The notes under the pieces were generated by a model. That model was not told the DNA's origin. It searched no databases and was given only the letters and a program-made list of their open reading frames with translations. Made by a program: the position numbers and the translations under genes. Below, one piece after another: positions 25,276 through 35,135 of a stretch of 64,000 bases of DNA (position 1 is the stretch's first letter; each line of letters begins with the position of its first letter). This DNA is from Nocardioides albus (GTDB taxonomy: Bacteria; Actinomycetota; Actinomycetes; Propionibacteriales; Nocardioidaceae): positions 124,001 through 188,000 of the forward strand of contig NZ_BMQT01000006.1 in assembly GCF_014648255.1 (NCBI RefSeq), given 5' to 3'.

Positions 25276-26762
25276 CAGAGTTCCTCCAAGGGAGTCAGTG
25301 AAGTCCATAGATAGAGCAGGGCGTACGAGCGCCACGGCCGCCATGCGGCGACGTCCGCCGCGGGCGCACCGAGCACTTCCAGCGCTCGTCTGATGCCGAC
25401 ATCGGTCGGCAGGAAGACGTCGGGGTGGCCGAGCGCGCGCAGCGCGACATAGTCGGCGGTCCAGGGGCCGACGCCGGGCATGCCGAGCAGCTGGTCGTGC
25501 ACGACGTCGCGGTCGGTGCCGCGGTCCAGCTGGAGCTCGCCGGAGGCGAGGGCAGCTGCCAGGCCGGTGACCGCCCGACCGCGTGCGCGCGGCATCGGCA
25601 GACCGGCCGGGTCGGCGGCGGCCAGCACGTCCGCGGCCGGGAACAGATGCGTGAGCCCCTCGATGTCGGTGCAGATCGGGCGGCCGTGCTCGGCGACGAT
25701 CCCTGCCAAGACGGTGCGTGCCCCGGCGACCGAGACCTGCTGCCCCACGATCGTACGCAGCGCCAGCTCGCCGCCGTCGACGGTGCCGGGCACGCGCAGC
25801 CCCGGCAGAGCCCGGGCCAGCGGGCCCATCACCGCGTCGTCGGCGAAGACGTCCGCCACCGCGCGCGGGTCGCAGTCGGCGTCGAGCAGTCGACGGGCAC
25901 GCTCGACGGCCGCGGTGGTGTCGCGCAGGTCGGTGAGCTTGAAGGTCGCGTGGACGAAACCGGTCTCGCCCTCTGGGATGTCGGTGAGCTCGAGGCGCAG
26001 CGTCCCCGGACCGTTGGGCAGATCGAGGGTCCGGGCGAACCACAGTCGCCCGTTCTCGACCCCTGCGACCTCCACCCCCGGCACCAGGTGGTCGCGCAGG
26101 AAGGCGTGCAGCGCACGACCGGCGAACGGGGTGCGGACGGCGAGCCGCAGCGCGATCGTCCCGTCGGCTCGACGCCTCGAGCCGCGTCGCCCGCGGAGCT
26201 CGGTCGGCGAGGCCGCATAGACCTCGCGGACGGTGTCGTTGAACTGACGTACGCTCGAGAAGCCCGCTGCGAAGGCGATGTCCGCGAAGCCGAGCTCCGT
26301 GGTCTCCACCAGCGTCCGGGCGGTCTGCGCGCGGCGCGCTCTGGCCAGCGCCAGCGGACCGGCCCCGAGCTCGGTGGTCAGCAGCCGGGTCAGGTGACGG
26401 GGCGAGTAGCCGACCCGGCGGGCCAGCCCCTCGACGCCTTCGCGGTCGACGACGCCGTCGGCGATCAGGCGCATCGCCCGACCGGCGAGGGTCGCGGCCA
26501 CGTCCCACTCCGGGCTGCCCGGGGTGGCGTCGGGACGGCAACGTTTGCAGGCCCGGTAGCCGGCCGCCTGGGCCGCTGCCGCGGTCCGGTGGAAGGACAC
26601 GTTGACCAGCGCGGGGGTCCGCGCCGGGCACGAGGGACGGCAGTAGATGCCGGTCGAGGCAACCGCAGTGTAGAAGACACCGTCGAAGCGCCGGTCGCGC
26701 GATCGAACTGCGCGATAGCACGATTCGAAGTCGAGTCCGTTCAGGCTCATCGTCCCATCCAT
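25275..26762 (-). CDS. alkA: Ada-AlkA fusion: methyl-sensing regulator with 3-methyladenine glycosylase
   Basis: The 495-residue protein has three parts. First is an AdaA-type zinc domain with C41, C45, C72 and C75 (IYCRPSC...ACKRC); C41 should accept methyl groups from phosphotriesters. Next is an AraC-type helix-turn-helix (about 90-190). Last is an AlkA glycosylase whose HhH element is LLGMPGVGPWTADYVALRALG and whose catalytic aspartate is about D454 in LPTDVGI. It therefore senses methylation damage, probably activates its own operon, and excises alkylated bases. It starts at ATG 26762, or at 26750. Its stop overlaps the ogt start. Confidence 0.93.
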   Translation of the reverse strand: MDGTMSLNGLDFESCYRAVRSRDRRFDGVFYTAVASTGIYCRPSCPARTPALVNVSFHRTAAAAQAAGYRACKRCRPDATPGSPEWDVAATLAGRAMRLIADGVVDREGVEGLARRVGYSPRHLTRLLTTELGAGPLALARARRAQTARTLVETTELGFADIAFAAGFSSVRQFNDTVREVYAASPTELRGRRGSRRRADGTIALRLAVRTPFAGRALHAFLRDHLVPGVEVAGVENGRLWFARTLDLPNGPGTLRLELTDIPEGETGFVHATFKLTDLRDTTAAVERARRLLDADCDPRAVADVFADDAVMGPLARALPGLRVPGTVDGGELALRTIVGQQVSVAGARTVLAGIVAEHGRPICTDIEGLTHLFPAADVLAAADPAGLPMPRARGRAVTGLAAALASGELQLDRGTDRDVVHDQLLGMPGVGPWTADYVALRALGHPDVFLPTDVGIRRALEVLGAPAADVAAWRPWRSYALLYLWTSLTPLEEL

Positions 26763-26933
26763 GTCTTCAATGGTGCCGTGTTCGGAACGAAATTACTCGC
26801 GGTTTTCGGACAGTACCTTCCTCATGGTTTCACAATGCAGTTTTCTGCCGTCAACTGATTGCAGCAACCTCTCGGCCCGCTGGCGCGTACTACCCGTGTG
26901 GGGCTGCTCAGGCGGAGCGATCGAGGGAGGACG

Positions 26934-28094
26934 ATGGGGGCCGAAGTGACGTCGGGAACGCGTACGGTGGTGCTCACCGTCGTGGTCACGATGCTGTTCT
27001 TGGCGGTCGCCACCGGGATCGGCACCTGGGCCTTCTATGACCGACTCAACAGCAACCTCGGCTCGGGCGGCGACATCGAGCATCTCGTCGACGAGCCCGA
27101 GGACACCGGCCCGAAGCGACCCCTCAACATCTTGGTCCTCGGCACCGACGGGCGCGACTGCGCGGGCTGCTCGATCGACGGCGAGGGTGGCGCCGGCGGC
27201 TCCGACAGCACGATCCTGCTCCACGTCGCGGCCGACCGTGAGTCCGCGTACGGCATCTCGATTCCTCGCGACGCGCTCGTCGACCGGCCCGAGTGCACCG
27301 CCCCGGACGGCACCACGATCCCCGAGGCCAGCGGGGTGATGTGGAACGAGGCGTACGCCCTGGGCGGCCCCACCTGCACCGCTCGCCAGACCGAGCTGCT
27401 CACCGGGATCCCGATCGACCACTACCTCGCCCTGGACTTCGCCGGTTTCCGTGGAATGGTCGACGCCGTCGGCGGCGTCAGGATCTGCATCCCGGAGGCG
27501 ATCGACGACGAGGAGCACAACATCTTCCTACCCGCCGGGACCCACAACCTACGCGGGAAGCAGGCCCTCGACTACGTACGCAACCGCTCCTCCACCCCCA
27601 ACGCCGACCTTGGCCGGATGCGCCGCCAGCAATACTTCCTCACCGCCCTCGCCACCAAGGTCCTCTCCGCGGGCACCCTGACCCGCCCGAGCCGGCTGGC
27701 CTCGTTCGCCACCGAGCTGTCTCGGTCGATCACCACCGACGTCGGCTCGGTCGCCGGCCTGGCCGACCTGGCCGGGCAGATGCGCAACCTCGCCCCGGGC
27801 AGCATCGAGTTCGAGACCGTGCCGAACGAGGCCTTCCCCGAGGGGGATCCCAACTGGGGCCGGCTCCGGATCCTCCCGGAGGCCGACGAGCTGTGGCAGC
27901 GGATGCTCGAGGACCGTCCGCTCCACGACCCGGCCGCCACCGCCAGGCCTTCCCCGACGGGCTCCCCGTCGTCCACTGCCGCACCCGACAGCCCCACATC
28001 CAACACCTCACCGGTCGAGTCACCGGTCGAGTCGGTGACCCCCGAGGAGCAGGAGAAGGACGCGGCAGACAACGGCCTGTGCTCCGCCGCCTGA
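26934..28094 (+). CDS. LytR-CpsA-Psr (LCP) family protein
   Basis: LCP proteins transfer lipid-linked glycopolymers to peptidoglycan. The 386-residue protein starts at ATG 26934 (GGGAGGA just upstream). It has one N-terminal transmembrane helix (about 14-36) and an extracytoplasmic LCP domain beginning PLNILVLGTDGRD. Characteristic pieces are GGSDSTILLHVAAD, ISIPRDALVD, DHYLALDFAGFRGMVDAVGGVRIC, LPAGTHNLRGKQALDYVRNRSS and LGRMRRQQYFL, which supply the pyrophosphate-binding arginines and aspartates. A Ser/Thr/Pro-rich tail follows. The glycopolymer is unknown, as no glycan genes are nearby. Confidence 0.92.
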   Translation: MGAEVTSGTRTVVLTVVVTMLFLAVATGIGTWAFYDRLNSNLGSGGDIEHLVDEPEDTGPKRPLNILVLGTDGRDCAGCSIDGEGGAGGSDSTILLHVAADRESAYGISIPRDALVDRPECTAPDGTTIPEASGVMWNEAYALGGPTCTARQTELLTGIPIDHYLALDFAGFRGMVDAVGGVRICIPEAIDDEEHNIFLPAGTHNLRGKQALDYVRNRSSTPNADLGRMRRQQYFLTALATKVLSAGTLTRPSRLASFATELSRSITTDVGSVAGLADLAGQMRNLAPGSIEFETVPNEAFPEGDPNWGRLRILPEADELWQRMLEDRPLHDPAATARPSPTGSPSSTAAPDSPTSNTSPVESPVESVTPEEQEKDAADNGLCSAA

Positions 28095-28117
28095 GTGTGA
28101 TGTGATCCACTCTGGTC

Positions 28118-29659
28118 ATGACCTACACCACGGTTCCCGTCGGGGTCGGTGCCCTCACCTTCGATCAGGTAGTCGCCGTCGCCCGTCACCACGCCCCCAT
28201 CACCCTCACCGACGAGTCGCTGACCGCGATGGCCACGAGCCGTGAGCTCATCGAGTCGCTGGCTCATGACACCCGGCCCCACTACGGCATCTCCACCGGC
28301 TTCGGCGCCCTGGCCAACACCTCGATCCCGCCCGAACACCGCGCCCAACTGCAGGCCTCGCTGGTCCGCTCGCACGCGGCCTCCTCGGGTGCCGAGATCG
28401 AGAAGGAGGTCGTCCGTGGCCTCATGCTGCTGCGTCTCTCGACCCTCGCCACGGGGCGGACCGGCGTGCGCCCCGAGGTCGCCCGGACCTACGCCGCGCT
28501 CCTGAACGCCCAGATCACCCCGGTGATCGGTGAGTACGGCTCGCTCGGCTGCTCCGGCGACCTGGCCCCGTTGGCGCACTGCGCGCTCGCGGCGATGGGC
28601 GAAGGAGACGTACGCAACGCCGACGGCGACCTCGTGCCCGCCGCCGACGCCCTGGCGGCCGCCGGGATCACCCCGGTGCAGCTCCGCGAGAAGGAGGGGC
28701 TGGCGCTGATCAACGGCACCGACGGGATGCTGGCGATGCTGGTGCTGGCGCTCGCCGACCTGGACGAGCTCGTGGCCACCGCCGACATCGCCGGTGCGCT
28801 CAGCATCGAGGGCCTCCAGGGCACCGACAGCGTCTTCGCCTCGGATCTGCAGGAGCTGCGACCGCACGCCGGACAGGCGACCTCGGCCGCCAACATCCGC
28901 GCCGTCCTGGCGGGCAGCGGCATCGTCGCCGACCACCGCGGCACCGGGTTCACCCGCGTGCAGGACGCCTACTCGCTGCGCTGCGCGCCCCAGGTCCACG
29001 GTGCGGTCCGCGACACCATGGCCCACGCTGCCAGGGTCGCCGAGGTCGAGCTCGCGAGCGCCGTCGACAATCCGGTGGTCACCCTCGATGGCCGGGTCGA
29101 GTCCAACGGCAACTTCCACGGTGCCCCGATCGGCTACGTACTGGACTTCCTGGCCATCGCCACCGCCGACCTCGCCTCGATCTCGGAGCGGCGTACCGAC
29201 CGGTTCCTCGACAAGTCCCGCAACCACGGGCTGCCGCCGTTCCTCGCCCACGACCCCGGCGTCGACTCCGGGCACATGATCGCGCAGTACACGCAGGCCG
29301 GGATCGTCTCCGACCTCAAGCGCCTCGCCGTCCCGGCATCGGTCGATTCCATCCCGACCTCCGCGATGCAGGAGGACCACGTCTCGATGGGCTGGAACGC
29401 CGCCCGCAAGCTCCGTCGCGCGATCTCCGGGGCCCAGCAGGTCGTCGCCATCGAGATCCTCACCGCGGCCCGCGCGATCGACATGCGCTCCCCTGAGCGT
29501 CCCGGTGCCGTCGGGGCCGCGTTGGTCGCGGAGATCCGCAAGCTGGTCCCGGCCCCCGGTCCCGACCGCTTCCTCGCGCCCGACATCAAGGCCGTCGTCG
29601 ACCTCGTCGCCACCGGGAAGCTCCTGGACACTGCCCGCTCGCTGACCACCGTCCGCTGA
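28118..29659 (+). CDS. hutH: Histidine ammonia-lyase
   Basis: HutH deaminates histidine to urocanate, the first step of histidine use. The 513-residue protein has the catalytic tyrosine in HYGISTGFG (Y56) and the region that forms the MIO electrophile, [15 protein letters not shown], with C145-S146-G147. Most family members have Ala-Ser-Gly; Cys-Ser-Gly is, to my knowledge, common in actinomycete HutH. It starts 23 bp after the LCP gene with no clear Shine-Dalgarno and opens the hut run, with hutU 13-22 bp downstream. Confidence 0.96.
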   Translation: MTYTTVPVGVGALTFDQVVAVARHHAPITLTDESLTAMATSRELIESLAHDTRPHYGISTGFGALANTSIPPEHRAQLQASLVRSHAASSGAEIEKEVVRGLMLLRLSTLATGRTGVRPEVARTYAALLNAQITPVIGEYGSLGCSGDLAPLAHCALAAMGEGDVRNADGDLVPAADALAAAGITPVQLREKEGLALINGTDGMLAMLVLALADLDELVATADIAGALSIEGLQGTDSVFASDLQELRPHAGQATSAANIRAVLAGSGIVADHRGTGFTRVQDAYSLRCAPQVHGAVRDTMAHAARVAEVELASAVDNPVVTLDGRVESNGNFHGAPIGYVLDFLAIATADLASISERRTDRFLDKSRNHGLPPFLAHDPGVDSGHMIAQYTQAGIVSDLKRLAVPASVDSIPTSAMQEDHVSMGWNAARKLRRAISGAQQVVAIEILTAARAIDMRSPERPGAVGAALVAEIRKLVPAPGPDRFLAPDIKAVVDLVATGKLLDTARSLTTVR

Positions 29660-29681
29660 CCCGACTGGAAGGATGGGAGAC

Positions 29682-31337
29682 ATGAGCGAACCACGCACTG
29701 TCCGCGCCCCGCACGGCCCCGAGATCACCGCCAAGAACTGGCAGACCGAGGCCGCCAAGCGCATGCTGATGAACAACCTCGACCCGGACGTGGCCGAGCG
29801 TCCCGACGACCTGGTCGTCTACGGCGGCACCGGCCGCGCCGCGCGGTCCTGGGAGGCGTACGACGCCATCGTCCGCACCCTCGACGAGCTCGAGGCCGAC
29901 GAGACGCTGCTGGTGCAGTCCGGCAAGCCGGTCGGCGTCTTCCGCACCCACGAGTGGGCGCCGCGGGTCCTGATCGCCAACTCCAACCTCGTCGGCGACT
30001 GGGCTAACTGGCCGGAGTTCCGGCGGCTGGAGTCGCTGGGCCTGACGATGTACGGCCAGATGACCGCCGGTTCGTGGATCTACATCGGCACCCAGGGCAT
30101 CCTCCAGGGCACCTACGAGTGCTTCGCCGCGATCGCTCGCAAGAAGTTCGGCGGATCGCTCGCCGGCACCCTGACGCTCACCGGTGGCGCCGGCGGCATG
30201 GGCGGCGCCCAGCCGCTCGCGGTCACGTTGAACGAGGGCGTCGTGATCGTCGTCGACGTCGACGCGGCCCGCCTCCAGCGCCGTGTCGACCACGGCTACA
30301 TGGACACCGTCGCGACCTCCCTCGACGACGCGCTGGCGCAGGCCGAAGAGGCCAAAAAGGCTCGTACGCCGCGCTCCATCGGCCTCGTCGGCAACTGTGC
30401 CGCGGTCTTCCCCGAGGTCCTGGCGCGCGGGGTCGAGGTCGACATCGTCACCGACCAGACCTCGGCGCACGACCCGCTCTCCTACCTCCCGCTGGAATAC
30501 ACGGTCGAGGAGTGGGCCTCCCGCGCCGAGGCGGACGCCGAGGACTTCACCGAGAAGGCCCAGGCCTCGATGGCCAAGCACGTCGAGGCGATGGTCGGCT
30601 TCATGGCGACCGGCGCCGAGGTCTTCGACTACGGCAACTCGCTGCGCGAGGGTGCCCGCCTGGGCGGCTTCGCGGACGCCTTCGCCTTCCCCGGGTTCGT
30701 CCCCGCGTACATCCGCCCGCTCTTCGAGGAGGGCATGGGACCGTTCCGCTGGGCGGCGCTCTCGGGCGACCCCGAGGACATCGCCAAGACCGACCGGGCG
30801 ATCGTCGAGCTCTTCCCGGAGAACGAGGGCCTCAAGCGCTGGATCACCCAGGCGGGCGAGAAGGTCCACTTCGAAGGCCTGCCGGCGCGGATCTGCTGGC
30901 TGGGCTACCAGGAGCGCCACCTCGCCGGGCTGAAGTTCAACGAGATGGTCGCCTCCGGGGAGCTCTCGGCGCCGGTCGTCATCGGTCGCGACCACCTCGA
31001 CTCCGGCTCCGTGGCCTCGCCCTACCGCGAGACCGAGGCGATGAAGGACGGCTCCGACGCGATCGCCGACTGGCCGCTGCTCAACGCGCTGCTCAACACC
31101 GCCTCCGGCGCGAGCTGGGTCAGCATCCACCACGGCGGGGGTGTCGGCATCGGCCGCTCCATCCACGCCGGCCAGGTCTGCGTCGCCGACGGCACCCCGC
31201 TCGCCGCGGAGAAGATCGAGCGGGTCCTGACCAACGACCCCGGCACGGGCGTCATGCGCCACGTCGACGCCGGCTACGAGCACGCCCGCGACGTCGCTCG
31301 CGAGCGGGGCCTCAACGTCCCGATGCTCGGCGCCTGA
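29682..31337 (+). CDS. hutU: Urocanate hydratase
   Basis: HutU adds water to urocanate to give 4-imidazolone-5-propionate, using NAD+ as an electrophilic cofactor. The 551-residue protein shows [30 protein letters not shown], the NAD-binding [15 protein letters not shown] and the C-terminal [33 protein letters not shown] 29682 has GGGAG just upstream; an in-frame ATG three codons earlier (29673) is the alternative. It is co-oriented with hutH. A palindrome separates it from the next gene. Confidence 0.97.
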   Translation: MSEPRTVRAPHGPEITAKNWQTEAAKRMLMNNLDPDVAERPDDLVVYGGTGRAARSWEAYDAIVRTLDELEADETLLVQSGKPVGVFRTHEWAPRVLIANSNLVGDWANWPEFRRLESLGLTMYGQMTAGSWIYIGTQGILQGTYECFAAIARKKFGGSLAGTLTLTGGAGGMGGAQPLAVTLNEGVVIVVDVDAARLQRRVDHGYMDTVATSLDDALAQAEEAKKARTPRSIGLVGNCAAVFPEVLARGVEVDIVTDQTSAHDPLSYLPLEYTVEEWASRAEADAEDFTEKAQASMAKHVEAMVGFMATGAEVFDYGNSLREGARLGGFADAFAFPGFVPAYIRPLFEEGMGPFRWAALSGDPEDIAKTDRAIVELFPENEGLKRWITQAGEKVHFEGLPARICWLGYQERHLAGLKFNEMVASGELSAPVVIGRDHLDSGSVASPYRETEAMKDGSDAIADWPLLNALLNTASGASWVSIHHGGGVGIGRSIHAGQVCVADGTPLAAEKIERVLTNDPGTGVMRHVDAGYEHARDVARERGLNVPMLGA

Positions 31338-31351
31338 CGCCAGCAGACGAC

Positions 31352-31430
31352 TGTGTTGGTCTCGACACGCGGTGGCCCCGCTGGTCGAGCCGCCGGAGCC
31401 GCTAGGCGGAGGCGTGCCGAGACCAACACA
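31352..31430. repeat. Dispersed TCGAG-type palindrome, long variant
   Basis: Nineteen-base arms, TGTGTTGGTCTCGACACGC (31352-31370) and its near-complement (31412-31430), surround an inner CTGGTCGAGCCGCCGGAGCC. The inner motif and GGTCTCGA arm match the short repeats at 841 and 57051 in type. It lies in the 128-bp gap inside the hut cluster and could attenuate downstream expression. Confidence 0.65.
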
Positions 31431-31465
31431 TCACCTTCTCCGAACGACCTGAACCAAGGACCTGA

Positions 31466-32692
31466 ATGACACTCGACGTCGTCACGCTGCTCAACGAGAT
31501 CGCCGAGATCGGCCGAGATCCCGTACGCGGCGGCTACTCCCGCCATGTCTACGAGCCAGCGGAGCTCGAGCTGCGGGAGTGGTTCCGGCGTACGTCCGAT
31601 GCCCTCGGGCTCGAGGTCGAGACCGACCGCAACGGCAACATCTGGGCCCACTGGGGCACGCGGGGACACGGGACGATCGCGATCGGGTCCCATCTCGACT
31701 CGGTCCCGGGTGGGGGCGCCTATGACGGCCCGCTCGGCGTCACCTCCTCCCTGGCCGCGGTCTCGGCGCTGATGGACGAAGGCTTCGTGCCCGCCCGGCC
31801 GGTGACGATCGCCGCGTTCGGGGAGGAGGAGGGCTCCCGGTTCGGCATCGCCTGCCTGGGGTCCAAGCTGATGGCCGGAACGCTCCCGGGCGACAAGGTG
31901 GCGGCCCTCGTCGACGAGACCGGGGTGACGTACGCCGAGGCCTGCCGCGCCGACGGGATCGACCCCGCCGGGCTCGGCCGGGACCAGGAGCGGCTGGCGA
32001 ACCTGGCCGCCTTCGTGGAGCTTCATGTGGAGCAGGGCGTCGGGCTCGCCGATCTGGATGCCCCGGTGGCGGTGGCCTCCTCGATCCTGGCCCACGGCCG
32101 CTGGAAGCTGGTCTTCTCCGGTGAGGGCAACCACGCCGGCGCCACCCGGATGCGCGACCGCCGCGACCCGGTCGCCGCGATGGCCGCCGCCGTCCTGGCC
32201 GCCCAGCGGATCGCGTCGTCCCACGACGGCGCCGAGTCCGCCCGGGCCACGATCGGCCGCCTCACCCCGATCCCCGGCGGCACCAACGTCATCGCCTCGC
32301 GGGTGGACGCCTGGCTCGACGTACGCGGCGACACCGAACCGCAGACCCGCGCCCTCCTCGAGGAGATCCTGGCGGCCTCGAACGCAGCCGCCGAGGAGCA
32401 CGGTTGCACCCTGGAGGTGACCGAGGAGTCCTACGTCTCCACGGTCCATTTCGACCCTGACCTGCAACAACGCCTGACCGACGCGTTGGGCGGAGTTCCG
32501 GTGCTCGCCACCGGCGCCGGCCACGACGCCGGCGTCCTGGCTGCCGAGATCCCCACCGCGATGCTCTTCACCCGCAACCCCACCGGCGTCTCCCACTCCC
32601 CCTTCGAGACCGCCACCGACGAGGACTGCCGCGCCGGGGCCAGGGCGCTGACCGAGGTCATCCGGCTGCTGGCGAGCGAGCCCCGCGGATGA
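31466..32692 (+). CDS. M20-family amidohydrolase (allantoate/N-carbamoyl amino acid hydrolase type) in the hut cluster
   Basis: The 408-residue protein is a dinuclear-metal M20 amidohydrolase. It has GSHLDSVPGGGAYDGPLGV (metal His/Asp), AAFGEEEGSRFGIACLGS (catalytic and metal Glu), FVELHVEQGVGL, GEGNHAGATRMRDRRDP and GAGHDAGVL. Family enzymes hydrolyse allantoate, N-carbamoyl amino acids or ureidoglycolate. Here it sits between hutU and hutF with an ATGA overlap to hutF, and no hutG is present. I infer that it removes the formyl group from N-formyl-L-glutamate, the last step of the five-step pathway. AAGGA lies six bases before ATG 31466. Confidence 0.85.
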   Translation: MTLDVVTLLNEIAEIGRDPVRGGYSRHVYEPAELELREWFRRTSDALGLEVETDRNGNIWAHWGTRGHGTIAIGSHLDSVPGGGAYDGPLGVTSSLAAVSALMDEGFVPARPVTIAAFGEEEGSRFGIACLGSKLMAGTLPGDKVAALVDETGVTYAEACRADGIDPAGLGRDQERLANLAAFVELHVEQGVGLADLDAPVAVASSILAHGRWKLVFSGEGNHAGATRMRDRRDPVAAMAAAVLAAQRIASSHDGAESARATIGRLTPIPGGTNVIASRVDAWLDVRGDTEPQTRALLEEILAASNAAAEEHGCTLEVTEESYVSTVHFDPDLQQRLTDALGGVPVLATGAGHDAGVLAAEIPTAMLFTRNPTGVSHSPFETATDEDCRAGARALTEVIRLLASEPRG

Positions 32693-33984
32693 CCCGGATC
32701 CATGCCGAGCGGGCGCTGGTCGAGGGTCGCGAGCTCGCCGACGTCGTGATCGAGGTGACCGACGGTCGGATCACCGCGATCACCCCCGGCGGGAGCGCGG
32801 AGAACGCCGACCTCCGTCTCGGCACCGTGCTCGCCGGCTCCGGCAACGCCCACTCCCACGCGTTCCACCGCGCGCTGCGCGGCCGTACGCACGACCAGGG
32901 AGGTGACTTCTGGCGCTGGCGCGAGCAGATGTACGCCGTCGCCGACCGCCTCACCCCAGACTCCTACGAGCGCCTGGCCGAGGCCGTCTTCGCCGAGATG
33001 CTGGTGACCGGCTGGACCACCGTCGCGGAGTTCCACTACATCCACCACCGCCCCGACGGGACGCCCTACGAGGACCCCAACGCGTTCGGCACCGCTCTCA
33101 CCAGGGCCGCGAACGCCGTCGGCATCCGGCTGACCCTTCTCGACACCCTCTACCTGTCCAGCGCCGCGGGCAAGCCGCTCCTCCCCGAGCAGAGCCGCTT
33201 CGGCGACGGCACCGCCGAGGCCTGGCTCGAGCGTTGGCAGCGGCTTCATCAGACGCACGCGGTCGGCGCGGCGATCCACTCGATCCGCGCCGTCTCCCCC
33301 GATGACATCGCGCTCGTCGCCGAGCGGGTGCCCGCCGAGGTCCCGCTCCATGTCCACGTCTCCGAGCAGCCTGCGGAGAACGAGCAGTCGCTGGCGGCGT
33401 ACGGACGAACTCCCGTCCAGGTCCTGGCCGACGCCGGTGCCCTCTCGCCGCGCACCTGGCTGATCCACGCCACGCATCTGACCGACGCCGACATCGCCCT
33501 CATCGCGGACGGCGGCGCTGGCGTGGTGATGTGCCCGACCACCGAGGCCGACCTCGGCGACGGCATCGGCCCCGCCCGAGAGCTGGCCGACGCCGAGGTG
33601 CGCATCGCGCTCGGTTCAGACCAGAACGCCGTCATCGACCCGTGGCTCGAGGTGCGCGGCCTCGAGGCCGGCGAGCGGCTCCGAAGCCGACAGCGCGGAC
33701 GCTTCTCCCCCGCCGACCTCGAGTCCGCCCGCACGAGCTCCGGCTACGCCGCCTCCGGCCTCCCGGGCGGCCTCCGGATCGGAGCCTGCGCCGACCTGGT
33801 GGAGCTCGACCCCGGTTCCGTACGCACCGCCGGAGCCGCCCTCGACCAGCTCGCCCTGGCGGCGACCGCCAGCGACGTACGTCGCGTCGTGGTCGGCGGG
33901 CGCGTGGTGGCCGAGGACGGTCGTCTGGCCGACGGTCGCGACCCGGCCGCCATGTTCACGCAAGCGCTGAAGGAGCTCGGATGA
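32689..33984 (+). CDS. hutF: Formimidoylglutamate deiminase
   Basis: HutF deaminates N-formimidoyl-L-glutamate to N-formyl-L-glutamate. The 431-residue amidohydrolase has the metal-binding GNAHSHAFHRALRGRTHDQGGDFWRWREQMY, which is diagnostic of HutF, then HVHVSEQPAENEQS, LIHATHLTD and the metal aspartate in LGSDQNA. Start and stop overlap the neighbouring genes by ATGA. Its presence commits this organism to the deiminase route rather than direct formiminoglutamase cleavage. Confidence 0.94.
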   Translation: MTRIHAERALVEGRELADVVIEVTDGRITAITPGGSAENADLRLGTVLAGSGNAHSHAFHRALRGRTHDQGGDFWRWREQMYAVADRLTPDSYERLAEAVFAEMLVTGWTTVAEFHYIHHRPDGTPYEDPNAFGTALTRAANAVGIRLTLLDTLYLSSAAGKPLLPEQSRFGDGTAEAWLERWQRLHQTHAVGAAIHSIRAVSPDDIALVAERVPAEVPLHVHVSEQPAENEQSLAAYGRTPVQVLADAGALSPRTWLIHATHLTDADIALIADGGAGVVMCPTTEADLGDGIGPARELADAEVRIALGSDQNAVIDPWLEVRGLEAGERLRSRQRGRFSPADLESARTSSGYAASGLPGGLRIGACADLVELDPGSVRTAGAALDQLALAATASDVRRVVVGGRVVAEDGRLADGRDPAAMFTQALKELG

Positions 33985-35135
33985 GCCAATTGCTGACCAA
34001 TATCGCCGAGCTGACCACCCACACCGAGGAGCACGGCACCCTCCACGACGCCGCCGTCGTGATCGAGGACGGCCGGATCGCCTGGATCGGCCCCGCCGAC
34101 CGAGCCCCGGCCGCCGACACGGCCGACGAACTCGGCGGCCGCGCCGTACTCCCCGGCTGGGTCGACTCCCACACCCACCTGGTCTCGATGGGCGACCGCG
34201 CCGAGGAGTTCATCGACCGGATGGCCGGCCGACCCTACGAGGCCGGCGGGATCATGCGTACGGTCGAAGCCACCCGGGCCGCCACCGACGACGACCTCCG
34301 AGCTCGAGCGAAGGCGCTCCGCGACGAGGCCTACCGGGGCGGCACCACGACCATCGAGGCCAAGACCGGTTACGGCCTCGACGTCGAGACCGAGAAGCGC
34401 CTGGCCAGGGTCAGCGCCGAGCATGCCGACGTGGTCACCTACCTCGGCGCTCACGTGATCCCCGCGGGAGCAGACCGCCGTGACTACATCGACCTCGTGA
34501 CCGGCCCCATGCTGAGGGCCGTCGCGCCTCACGCCCGCTACGTCGATGTCTTCTGCGAGCAGGGCGCCTTCGACGTCGAGGAGTCCCGCGAGATCCTCGA
34601 GGCCGGCCGCGCCGCCGGCCTCGGCATCAAGGTCCATGGCAACCAGCTCGGCGAGTCCGGCGGCGTACGTCTGGCCGTCGAGATGGGCGCGACGAGCGTC
34701 GACCACTGCAACCACCTGAGCCCGAAGGACATCGACGCGCTCACCGGCTCCGCCACGGTCGCCACGCTGCTGCCTGCCTGCGACCTGTCGACCCGGCAGC
34801 CCTTTCCGCCCGCCCGGGCCCTTATCGACGCGGGTGCAGCCGTCGCGATCGCGTCCAACTGCAACCCCGGTTCGAGCTTCACCACCTCGATGGCCTTCTG
34901 CGTGGCGACCGCGGTCCTGCAGCAGCACGTCACCCTGGAAGAGGCGCTGTGGGCGGCCACCGTCGGCGGCGCGAAGGCGCTCGGCCTCGACGGCACCGAG
35001 GACGCGATCGGCCGCATCGCCGTCGGCGGCCGCGCCGACCTGCACGCCCTCGACGCCCCCACTGCCAGACACCTCGCCTACCGGCCGGGGACTCCCCTCA
35101 CCCACAAGGTCTGGAAGGACGGAGAGCAGCGATGA
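33981..35135 (+). CDS. hutI: Imidazolonepropionase
   Basis: HutI hydrolyses the ring of imidazolonepropionate to N-formimidoylglutamate. The 384-residue protein has the zinc-binding WVDSHTHLVSMGDRAEEF, TTTIEAKTGYGLD, YVDVFCEQGAFDVEESREIL, KVHGNQLGESGGVRLAVEMGATSVDHCNHL and ASNCNPGSSFTTSM. It begins inside the hutF stop (ATGA) and ends overlapping the GNAT gene (ATGA), so the genes from the M20 hydrolase to the acetyltransferase are one translationally coupled run. Confidence 0.96.
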   Translation: MSQLLTNIAELTTHTEEHGTLHDAAVVIEDGRIAWIGPADRAPAADTADELGGRAVLPGWVDSHTHLVSMGDRAEEFIDRMAGRPYEAGGIMRTVEATRAATDDDLRARAKALRDEAYRGGTTTIEAKTGYGLDVETEKRLARVSAEHADVVTYLGAHVIPAGADRRDYIDLVTGPMLRAVAPHARYVDVFCEQGAFDVEESREILEAGRAAGLGIKVHGNQLGESGGVRLAVEMGATSVDHCNHLSPKDIDALTGSATVATLLPACDLSTRQPFPPARALIDAGAAVAIASNCNPGSSFTTSMAFCVATAVLQQHVTLEEALWAATVGGAKALGLDGTEDAIGRIAVGGRADLHALDAPTARHLAYRPGTPLTHKVWKDGEQR

